A stretch of DNA of 64,000 bases from Roseateles chitinivorans (GTDB taxonomy: Bacteria > Pseudomonadota > Gammaproteobacteria > Burkholderiales > Burkholderiaceae_C), in the NCBI RefSeq assembly GCF_002761755.1, contig NZ_PEOG01000018.1:31480-95479 (forward strand), given 5' to 3'. The translations under genes and the position numbers were made by a program. The notes beneath the pieces were generated by a model. It did no database searches. It saw only the letters and a list, made by a program, of their open reading frames with translations, and had not been told where the DNA came from. Below are positions 1 through 15,300 of this stretch, in pieces. How positions within the stretch are numbered: the first letter of the stretch is position 1; each line of letters starts with the position of its first letter.

Positions 1-334
1 CAAGAAGATCCTGGAGGCCGAGGACGGCAAGGCGGCGCTGCGGCAACTGGAGTTGTCGGCCGAGTCCGGCGAGCCGGTGCACTTCGTGCTCAGCGACGTG
101 AACATGCCGGTGATGAACGGCTTCCAGCTGCTGGAGGCACTGCGCAGCAAGCCGGAAGGCAACGCGCTGCGCACGGTCCCGGTGCTGCTGGTCACCGCCG
201 AGGGCCGCAAGGAAGACATCATCCGCGCCGCGCAGCTCGGCGCGACCGGCTACATCGTCAAGCCGTTCAACAAGGACACGGTCGGCGACAAGATCCACTT
301 GACGCTGAAGAACCGGGGCATCCTGGTCGATTGA
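1..334 (+). CDS. CheY-like single-domain response regulator, 5' end outside the window
   Basis: This is the C-terminal part of a receiver domain that relays phosphoryl signals, probably from a CheA-type or hybrid kinase. The reading frame is open from base 2, so the true start lies upstream of the window. The visible part carries the phospho-acceptor region SDVNMPVMNG, the switch threonine in LLVTAEG and the conserved lysine in IVKPF, and it stops right after the domain with no output domain. That makes it a stand-alone CheY-type protein, about 110 residues of which are visible. A CheY for chemotaxis and a generic stand-alone receiver cannot be told apart without the upstream neighbours. It ends 30 bp before the convergent methylmalonyl-CoA operon. 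Confidence 0.88.
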   Translation, partial: KKILEAEDGKAALRQLELSAESGEPVHFVLSDVNMPVMNGFQLLEALRSKPEGNALRTVPVLLVTAEGRKEDIIRAAQLGATGYIVKPFNKDTVGDKIHLTLKNRGILVD

Positions 335-364
335 CCGGCTGCCGCCGGCGCCGCGCGGCCGCGC

Positions 365-2967
<2,603 letters not shown>

Positions 2968-3040
2968 GGCAAACCTTGAATTCGGATTCAGGCCGGCGAA
3001 GCCGGGCCTCGGTCAAGCAACGCCCGCGGATCCGGCTCCG

Positions 3041-3095
3041 CCGGGCCGCTGGGCGGCGCCCCTTGGGGGCAGGAGCGAAGCGACTGGGGGGCCCG
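3041..3095. repeat. GC-rich REP-like intergenic element between pccB and pccA
   Basis: The 130-bp gap inside the operon contains alternating G-runs and C-runs (GGCGGCGCCCCTTGGGGGC, then GCGAAGCGACT, then GGGGGGCCC) that can fold on themselves. Similar GC-rich palindromic elements are scattered between genes in Burkholderiales genomes. I see only this one copy in the window, so the assignment rests on resemblance. Placed between two co-transcribed genes, it could act as an mRNA stabiliser or attenuator. Confidence 0.4.
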
Positions 3096-3097
3096 GT

Positions 3098-4622
<1,525 letters not shown>

Positions 4623-4630
<8 letters not shown>

Positions 4631-5810
4631 GTCGTTGGTCCTTTGAATCCTCGGGATTCCTGTCTCCGGAAAACTTCGCCAGCAGCTCCCGCGCCGCCGT
4701 CGACGCCGCGAGCTGCCCGCCGAGCACCCGCGCCGTGATGTCCTCGAGCGCCCCACGCACCGCGGGCGCCGCCTTGAACTGCTGCTTCAGGCCCGACTGG
4801 ATGCGTTCCCACATCCACGCCAGCGCCTGCTGCTGGCGCTTCTCCTCGAAGGCGCCGTTGGCCCGCTGGAGCGCCTGGAACTCGGTCACCGCGCGCCAGA
4901 ACGCGTCGACGCCCTCGCCCTTCAGCGCCGACATCCGCATGACGCGCGGCTCCCAGAAGGGTCGATGGGCGCCCTCACCGTGCTCGCCGCGCTCGCTGCC
5001 CGCCTCCCCGGCGCCGGCAACTCCGGCGAGGCCGGGCGCATGGCCGAGCGGCGACCGGTGATCGTGCGCCGGCCGCCGGTGCATGCCGTACAGCCGCAGC
5101 GAGGAGGTGATCTGCGCCTGCGCCCGCGTGGCGGCGGCATCGTCCAGATCGGCCTTGTTGATGACGACCAGGTCGGCCAGCTCCATCACGCCCTTCTTGA
5201 TCGCCTGCAGGTCGTCGCCGGCATTGGGCAGCTGCAGCAGGCAGTACATGTCGGTCATGCCGGCGACCGCCGTCTCGCTCTGCCCGACACCGACCGTCTC
5301 GACGATGACGATGTCGAAGCCCGCGGCCTCGCACACCAGCATCGCCTCGCGGGTCTTCTCGGCCACGCCGCCCAGGGTGCCGCTCGACGGGCTCGGGCGG
5401 ATGTAGGCGCGCGGGTCCATGGACAGCCGCTCCATCCGCGTCTTGTCGCCGAGGATGGATCCGCCCGAGACCGAGCTCGACGGATCGACCGCCAGCACCG
5501 CGACGCGGTGGCCCTGGTCGAGCAGCGCCAGCCCGAGCGCCTCGATGAAGGTGCTCTTGCCGACGCCGGGCACGCCGGAGATGCCCAGCCGCAGCGAGCG
5601 CCCGGCGCGCGGCAGCAGCCCGGTGAGCAACGCGTCGGCCTGGGCCCGATGGTCGGGCCGGGTCGATTCCAGCAGCGTGATGGCCTTGGCCATGGCACGG
5701 CGCTGCGCCGGTCCGGGCGCGCCGAGCAAGGGCGCCGCCAGCGGGTGATCCGCCGTCGTCGTTCCACCGGGGGCGGCGGACCGGTTGTCCTTGGGTGGCG
5801 GCGCGTTCAC
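4623..5810 (-). CDS. meaB: MeaB/ArgK-family G-protein chaperone of methylmalonyl-CoA mutase
   Basis: A 395-aa P-loop GTPase of the G3E family that loads and protects the B12 cofactor of methylmalonyl-CoA mutase. Visible motifs are the P-loop [29 protein letters not shown], the switch region [10 protein letters not shown], and the base-recognition NKAD. The start is a GTG at 5810, 14 bp after the mutase stop, with a purine-rich GGAG-type site in front. Between the NKAD half and the C-terminal [12 protein letters not shown] segment sits a roughly 40-residue insertion rich in Gly, Ala, His and Pro that is not part of the core fold. The C-terminal helical dimerisation region is intact. Position between mutase and carboxylase fits its role. 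Confidence 0.92.
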
Positions 5811-5824
5811 GCGATCCGCTCCGC

Positions 5825-8032
<2,208 letters not shown>

Positions 8033-8071
8033 GGGGGACTCCTGGAAGCGGCGGATCATAGCGCGGCACGA

Positions 8072-8089
8072 ATTCATAATTATGAATTT
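8072..8089. promoter_or_regulatory. 18-bp perfect palindrome, candidate GntR-family operator
   Basis: AATTCATAA followed by TTATGAATT forms a perfect 9+9 inverted repeat in the 80-bp space between the mutase start (8032) and the divergent regulator start (8113). It is strikingly AT-rich for this genome. FadR-subfamily regulators bind short palindromes of this type in divergent promoters, and CATAAT on each strand could also serve as a -10 box. The likely reading is that the regulator at 8113 controls both itself and the methylmalonyl-CoA operon through this site. Confidence 0.7.
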
Positions 8090-8112
8090 CAGATTCGCTA
8101 CACTCCCGCGCC

Positions 8113-8778
8113 ATGTCGCTCACCGCACCGCTCGCTCCCCGCGCCCCGCTGTATGAGGAGGTGGCCGAGCGGCTGCGCCAACGCATCTTCGCCCGCGAGC
8201 TCGAACCCGGCAGCTGGATCGACGAGCTCAAGCTCTGCGCCGAACTCGGGATCAGCCGCACGCCGATGCGGGAGGCGCTGAAGGTGCTGGCATCCGAAGG
8301 CCTGGTGACGATGCGGGTGCGACGCGGCGCCTACGTCACGGAGATGTCCGAACGCGATGTGCGGGAGGCCTACCAGCTGCTGTCCCTGCTCGAGAGCGAC
8401 GCCGCCGCGGTCGTGGCCCGGACGGCGACCGACCCGGAGCTGGCGGAACTTCGCCAGTTGCACCAGGACCTGGAAGAAAGCCTGGCCGCCGGCGAGGCCG
8501 GCCGCGAGCGCTTCTTCGCCGCCAATGAGCGCTTCCACCTGCGCATCATCGAGATCGACGGCAACCGCTGGCGGATGCAGATCATCACCGACCTGCGCCG
8601 GGTGATGAAGCTCAACCGCCACCATTCGCTGTTCAAGCAGGGCCGGCTGCAGGAATCGCTGCAGGAGCACCGCGACATGCTGGAGGCCCTGCTCGCCCGC
8701 GATCCGGACCGGGCCGCGCGGCTGGTCCGGTGTCACTTCGACAATGGACTCAAGGCCACCGGCCGGGCTGCCGATTAG
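8113..8778 (+). CDS. GntR-family transcriptional regulator, FadR/FCD subfamily
   Basis: The 221-aa protein has an N-terminal winged helix ([23 protein letters not shown]... [21 protein letters not shown]) and a C-terminal all-helical FCD ligand domain. The His residues expected to bind a metal in FCD proteins are visible ([23 protein letters not shown]). It is divergent from the propionyl-CoA/methylmalonyl-CoA operon, which it probably represses until an acyl-CoA or organic-acid ligand binds. The ligand cannot be read from sequence. The ATG at 8113 is 24 bp from the 18-bp palindrome, so autoregulation is likely. Confidence 0.88.
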   Translation: MSLTAPLAPRAPLYEEVAERLRQRIFARELEPGSWIDELKLCAELGISRTPMREALKVLASEGLVTMRVRRGAYVTEMSERDVREAYQLLSLLESDAAAVVARTATDPELAELRQLHQDLEESLAAGEAGRERFFAANERFHLRIIEIDGNRWRMQIITDLRRVMKLNRHHSLFKQGRLQESLQEHRDMLEALLARDPDRAARLVRCHFDNGLKATGRAAD

Positions 8779-8893
8779 GCGCGCGCGCGAGCGCCAGGTC
8801 GCCTCGCCAATATCTCGGCATTAATTCACCGGCGATATTCCCGGCGCGGTGGAGATAACCCTCGGAAAACCCCTTTTCGAGGGCTCCGGAAAA

Positions 8894-8912
8894 TCCGTGA
8901 ACTTGTCACGGA
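8894..8912. promoter_or_regulatory. Dyad TCCGTGA-N5-TCACGGA, candidate operator
   Basis: Perfect 7-bp arms around the 5-bp spacer ACTTG. The arm sequence recurs as TTCACGG at 9162 and 9374 and CCGTGAA at 9190, with near-matches around 8970, 9100 and 9228. Clustering of one 7-mer upstream of a single gene suggests a dedicated DNA-binding protein. The binder is unknown. Confidence 0.5.
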
Positions 8913-9293
8913 CGACACATCCCACCCTGCGAGCCGCCCCGGCGACCGGCGCCTGCGCGCGGTCTTCGTTCACATTGCTCACATCTTGTTGCAGGCGGAG
9001 GCGACATCACGCAAGCCTCACCGCCGTGGCATGGCCGGGCCGCGCTGCTTCAGAGTCGCTGCTAAGTGCCGATCAGCATTGGATGTCCCGGCCGCGACAA
9101 GTGAACGACCGTTCGATCACGGGCCGTCCGAACCTTGCCCCGGCAAGCATCCCTCCCCCGCATTCACGGGCTTTACGCGCGGTCTGTAACCGTGAACTGA
9201 GGCCGACTCCCGGCCCTTTTGTTCGGTTCACGTTAAGCGGAGCCCCAATAACATTTCTGGGCTAGCTCAAGTTCGTCATCCCGTGTCCGAAAA

Positions 9294-9311
9294 CCGGATG
9301 ACGGCATCCGG
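9294..9311 (+). other. 5'-leader hairpin 1 of the giant gene
   Basis: CCGGATG and CATCCGG form a 7-bp perfect stem with an ACGG loop, about 80 bases before the start codon. There is no following T-run, so it is not a standard terminator. It is probably part of a structured mRNA leader. Confidence 0.45.
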
Positions 9312-9347
9312 AAGTCGGGTGCCAAAACTGACCCAAATCACCTCGCG

Positions 9348-9373
9348 CCTATGGGCGCATCCCGCCCCATAGG
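9348..9373 (+). other. 5'-leader hairpin 2, next to the ribosome site of the giant gene
   Basis: CCTATGGG and CCCATAGG pair perfectly (8 bp, 10-base loop). The stem ends five bases before the GGAG ribosome site (9379-9382) that serves the ATG at 9390. A stem this close to the Shine-Dalgarno could hinder ribosome loading and allow control by a protein or small RNA. The TTCACGG motif at 9374-9380 overlaps the same ribosome site. Confidence 0.5.
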
Positions 9374-9389
9374 TTCACGGAGTTCCAAG

Positions 9390-12300
9390 ATGGCATCGCT
9401 GATTACCAACCTGACGACCGACCAGATCGCCGCCCTCACGTCGACGACCCTGGCGCGCCTGACCAGCGAAGACTGGGCAGCGTTTACCACCGAACAGTTC
9501 CAGGCGCTGACGACCTCGCAGTTCGCGACGCTCGGCACCCGGGCGGTGTCGTTCTTCACGACGACCAACATCGCCGCCATCGAATCGGACGACCTGCGCG
9601 CCCTGTCGACGGCCGCGGTCCAGACCTTCACCAGCGCGCAGCTCAATGCGCTGGGCTCCGACCAGTTCGGCGCGATGACCACCCGGCAGGTCGGCGCGAT
9701 GACCACGCAGCAGGTCCGGAACCTGGAGTCCGACGACCTGAACGCGCTGGCCTCGGACCAGATCCGCGCGCTGAGCACCCAGCAGGTGGCCGCCATCTCC
9801 ACCAGCCTGATCAACAGCCTGGCCTCCGATGACCTGCAGGCGCTGAAGACCGAGCAGATCAAGGCCCTGAGCTCCCAGCAAGTCGCCGCCCTCGCCACCG
9901 AGGGCGTCGCCGCTCTGGGCACCGGCCAGGCCGCCGCGCTGACCAGCACCCAGACCGCCGCGCTGAATTCCGACCAGGCCGCCGCGCTGACCTCGGACGC
10001 CGTGCATGCGCTGAGCACCGCCGCCGTCAAGGCGCTGGGCACCGACCAGGTCGCCGCGCTGAACTCGGACCAGATCGCCGCGCTGACGACCGCGCAGATC
10101 AATGCGCTGTCCACCCAGCAGATCCGCCAGCTGGCCAGCGACGAGATCGCCGCGCTGGACACCAACCAGATCCGCGCCATCACCACGCAGCAGATCGCCG
10201 CGCTGACCACCGACCAGCTGGCCGGCGTCGACAGCGCCGATGTGCAGGCCCTGTCCACCGCGCAGGTGCGCGCGCTCAGCTCCGCCCAGATCGGCGCGCT
10301 GAGCTCCGATTCCATCGAGGCGATGAGCTCCGGCCAGATCGGCGCGCTGACCTCGACCCAGGTCAAGGGCCTGACCACCGACCAGATGGCCGCGATCAGC
10401 TCCGACGACATGAAGGCGCTGTCGACCGCCACCGTCCGCGCGCTGTCGACCGACCAGGTCCAGGCGCTGAATTCGGACCAGGTCGCCGCGATGTCCAGTG
10501 CCCAGATCGGCGCGCTGACGACCGGCCAGGTCGCCGTGCTGTCCACCGATGAGCTGAACGCGCTGAGCAGCAGCCAGATCCGCGCGCTGGGCACCGCCCA
10601 GATCGCCGCGCTGTCGACCGACCAGGTCCAGGGCATGGAGTCCGCCGACGTCCAGGCCTTCACCACCGCCCAGATCGCCGCGCTGAGCTCGGCCCAGATC
10701 GCCGCGCTGTCCACCGACGCGATCGTCGCGCTGAGCTCCGCCCAGGTCGCGACCCTCACCTCCCGGCAACTGGCCGGTCTCTCGACCGACCAGATCGCCG
10801 CCATCGAGACCGGCGACCTGCGCGCGCTGTCCTCGACCGCGATCCGCTCGCTGACGACCGACCAGTTCGATGCGCTGAGCTCCGACCAGGTCGGCGCGCT
10901 CACGACCGGCCAGGTCGCCGCCCTGACCACCGGCCAGGTCCAGGCGATGGCCAGCGATGACCTGAACGCGCTGGGCTCGGCCCAGATCCGCGCGCTGGGC
11001 ACCGCCCAGGTCGCCGCGCTGTCGACCGCCCAGGTCAACACGATGGAAAGCGCCGACGTGCAGGCGCTGAGCACCCAGCAGGTGCAGGCGCTGAGCTCGG
11101 CCCAGGTCGGCGCGCTGTCCACTGACAACGTCGCGGCGCTGAGCTCGCAGCAGGTCGCCGCGCTGTCGACCCGCCAGATCGCCGGCCTGACGACCGACCA
11201 GATGGGCGCGATCGAGACCGGCGACCTGCGCGCCATGTCCACCGCCGCGATCCGCTCGCTGACCACCGAACAGTTCGACGCGCTGAACTCCGACCAGGTC
11301 GGCGCGCTCACGACCGGCCAGGTCGCCGCCCTGACCACCGGCCAGGTCCAGGCGATGGCCAGCGATGACCTGAACGCGCTGGGCTCGGCCCAGATCCGCG
11401 CGCTGGGCACCGCCCAGGTCGCCGCGCTGTCGACCGCCCAGGTCAACACGATGGAAAGCGCCGACGTGCAGGCGCTGACCACGCAGCAGGTCGCCGCGCT
11501 GGGCTCGACCCAGGTCGGCGCGCTGTCCACCGACAACGTCGCCGCGCTGAGCTCGGCCCAGGTCGCCGCGCTGTCGACCCGCCAGATCGCCGGCCTGACC
11601 ACCGACCAGATGGGCGCGATCGAGACGCAGGACCTGCGTGCCATGTCGACCGCCGCCATCCGCTCGCTGACCACCGAGCAGTTCGACGCGCTGGGCTCGG
11701 CCCAGGTCGCCGCGCTGACCACCGGCCAGGTCGCCGCGCTGACCACCGGCCAGGTCCAGGCCATGTCCAGCGACGACCTGAACGCGCTGGGCTCGGCCCA
11801 GATCCGCGCGCTGGGCACCGCCCAGATCGCCGCGCTGTCGACCAGCCAGATCGCCAACATGACCAGCGAGGACGTGCAGGCGCTGAGCTCCGGCCAGATC
11901 GCCGCGCTGAGCTCCGACCAGATCGCCGCGCTGTCGACCGAGAACATCGTCGCCCTGACCTCCTCGCAGGTCGGCGCGCTGTCGACGAAGCAGGTCGCGG
12001 GCCTGACCACCGACCAGATGGGCGCCATCGAGACCGGTGACCTGAAGGCGCTGGGCACCGCTGCCGTGCGCGCGCTCACCACCGACCAGCTCGGTGCGCT
12101 GGGCTCCGACCAGGTGGCCGCGCTGTCGACCCAGCAGGTCGCCGCGCTGTCGACCGCCCAGGTCAGCAACCTGTCCTCCGACGACCTGAACGCGCTGACC
12201 AGCGGCCAGATCAAGGCCCTGTCCACCCAGCAGGTCGCGTCGCTGACGACCGCCCAGATCAACACGATGGAAAGCGCCGATGTGCAGGCGCTGACCACGC

Positions 12301-15300
12301 AGCAGATCGCCGCGCTGAACTCCGACCAGGTCGGCGCGCTGTCCACCGAGAACATCGCCGCCCTGAGCTCGCAGCAGGTCGCGCCGCTGTCGACCAAGCA
12401 GGTCGGCGGCCTGACGACCGACCAGGTCGGCGCGATCGAGACGGTGGACGTCCGCGCGCTGTCGACCAACGCGCTGCGCGCCCTGACGACCGCGCAGATC
12501 GACGCCCTGAGCTCCGACCAGATCGCCGCGCTGACGACCGCCCAGGTCGCCGCGCTGACGACGGCGCAGGTGCAGGCCCTGGCCAGCGACGACCTGAACG
12601 CGATGGGCTCGGCCCAGATCCGCGCGCTGTCGACCGCCCAGGTCGCCGCGCTGACCACCGGCCAGATCAACGGCATGGAATCGGCCGACGTGCAGGCGCT
12701 CTCGACCCAGCAGGTCGCCGCGTTGGGCTCGGCCCAGGTCGGCGCGCTGTCGACCGAGAACGTCGCCGCCCTGACCTCCGCCCAGGTGGGCGCGCTGACG
12801 ACCAAGCAGGTCGCCGGCCTGACCACCGACCAGATGGCCGCCATCGAGACCGGTGACCTCAAGGCGCTGTCCACCGCCGCGCTGCGCGCGCTGGGCACCG
12901 ACCAGCTCGACGCGCTGGGTTCGGACCAGATCGCCGCGCTGTCGACCCAGCAGGTCGCCGCGCTGTCGACCGCCCAGGTCAGCAACCTGTCCTCCGACGA
13001 CCTGAACGCGCTGACCAGCGGCCAGATCAAGGCGCTGTCGACCGCGCAGGTCGCCGCGCTGACGACCACGCAGGTCTCGACCATGACCAGCGACGACGTC
13101 GCCGCGCTGACCACCGCGCAGCTGCAGTCGCTGGGCTCGGCCCAGATCGGCGCGCTGAGCACCGACGCGATCGTCGCGCTGAGCTCCGCCCAGGTCGGCG
13201 CGCTGACGACCAAGCAGGTCGTGGGCCTGACCACCGACCAGATGGCCGCCATCGAGACCGGTGACCTGCGCGCGCTGAACACCGCCGCGCTGCGGGCCCT
13301 GTCCACCGACCAGCTCAATGCGCTGGGCTCCGACCAGGTTGCCGCGCTGAACACCGTCCAGGTGGCCGCGCTGACGACCGCCCAGGTCGCCGGCCTGACC
13401 AGCGACGACCTCAACGCCCTGGGCAGCGCCCAGATCAAGGCGCTGGGCACCGCCCAGGTCGCCGCGCTGACGACCGCCCAGGTCAACACGATGGAAAGCG
13501 CCGACGTGCAGGCGCTGTCGACCCAGCAGGTCGCCGCGCTGGGCTCGGCCCAGGTCGGCGCGCTGAGCACCGAATCGGTCGTCGCCCTGACCTCCAGCCA
13601 GGTCGCCGCGCTGAGCAGCAAGCAGGTCGCGGGCCTGACCACCGACCAGATGGCCGCCCTCGAAACCGGCGACCTGAAGGCCCTGTCCACGACCGCCCTG
13701 CGCGCCCTGGGCACCGACCAGCTCGATGCGCTGAACTCCGACCAGATCGCGGCGCTCTCGACCCAGCAGGTCGCCGCGCTGACGACCGGCCAGGTCAGCA
13801 ACCTGTCCTCGGACGACCTCAACGCGCTGACCAGCGCGCAGGTCAAGGCGCTCTCGACCCAGCAGGTCGCCGCGCTGACCACCGGCCAGGTCAACACCAT
13901 GGAATCCGCCGACGTCGCGGCGCTGACGACCCAGCAGGTCGCCGCGCTCAGCTCGGCCCAGGTTGGTGCGCTGAGCACCGAGGCCGTGGTGTCCCTGAGT
14001 TCCAGCCAGGTCGCCGCGCTGAGCAGCAAGCAGGTCGCGGGCCTGACCACCGACCAGATGGCCGCCCTGGAGTCCGCCGACCTGCGGGCGCTGTCCACGG
14101 TCGCCCTGCGCGCCCTGACCAGCGACCAGCTCGACGCGCTGAGCTCCGACCAGGTCCAGGCGCTGACGACCCAGCAGGTCGCCGCGCTGACGACCACGCA
14201 GGTCAGCCAGCTCGCCACCGATGACGTCGGCGCCCTGACCTCGGGCCAGCTGCGCGCCCTGGGCACCGCCCAGGTCGCCGCGCTCGGCACCGCCCAGCTC
14301 GACGCGCTGAACAGCGACCAGGTCGCCGCGCTGACGACCCAGCAGGTCGCCGCGCTGACCACGACGCAAGTCAGCAACCTGTCCTCCGACGACCTGAACG
14401 CGCTGACCAGCGCCCAGATCAAGGCGCTGACCACGCAGCAGGTCGCCGCGCTGACGACCGGCCAGATCAACACGATGGAATCGGCCGACGTGGCCGCCCT
14501 GGCGACGAACCAGATCGCCGCGCTGAGCTCGTCGCAAGTCGGCGCGCTGAGCACCGAGGCCATCGTCGCGCTGACCTCCTCGCAGGTCGCCGCGCTGACC
14601 ACGAAGCAGGTCGGCGGCCTGACGACCGACCAGATGGCCGCGATCGAGACGGGCGACCTCAAGTCGCTGTCCAGCGTCGCGCTGCGCGCCCTGGGCACCG
14701 ACCAGCTCGATGCGCTGAACTCCGACCAGATCGCCGCGCTGTCGACCCAGCAGGTCGCCGCGCTGACGACCGGCCAGGTCAGCAACCTGAGCAGCGATGA
14801 CCTGAACGCGCTGACCAGCGGCCAGATCAAGGCGCTGACCACGCAGCAGGTCGCCGCGCTGACGACCACGCAGGTCTCGACGATGACCAGCGACGACGTC
14901 GCCGCGCTGACCACCGCGCAGGTGCAGGCCCTGGGCTCGGCCCAGGTCGGCGCCCTGAGCACCGACGCGATCGTCGCGCTGGGCTCGGCGCAGGTCGCCG
15001 CGCTGACCACGAAGCAGGCCGCCGGCCTGACGACCGACCAGATGGCCGCGATCGAGACGGGCGACCTCAAGTCGCTGTCGACCGCCGCGCTGCGTTCGCT
15101 GGGCACCGACCAGCTCGACGCGCTGGGCTCCGACCAGATCGCCGCGCTGACGACCCAGCAGGTCGCCGCGCTGTCGACCGGCCAGGTCAGCAACCTGAGC
15201 AGCGATGACCTGAACGCGCTGACCAGCGCGCAGATCAAGGCGCTGTCGACCGCGCAGGTCGCCGCGCTGACGACCACCCAGGTCTCGACGATGACCAGCG

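Larger units (their letters stand above)
8779..9389 (+). promoter_or_regulatory. 611-bp non-coding leader of the giant repeat-protein gene
   Basis: No convincing gene is present; open frames here lack family resemblance and ribosome sites. The stretch holds a hairpin with one bulge soon after the GntR gene (8859-8883), four copies of the 7-mer CCGTGAA/TTCACGG (8895, 9162, 9190, 9374), and two hairpins close to the start codon, listed separately. It is visibly more AT-rich than its surroundings. I could not fix a -35/-10 pair with confidence. The length and structure suggest a regulated promoter and a long 5' leader. Confidence 0.55.

Noticed and set aside
8849..9265. 138-codon frame in the leader of the giant gene
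   Set aside because: No ribosome site and no family resemblance; the stretch contains the repeated operator-like motifs and has atypical composition for coding DNA here.
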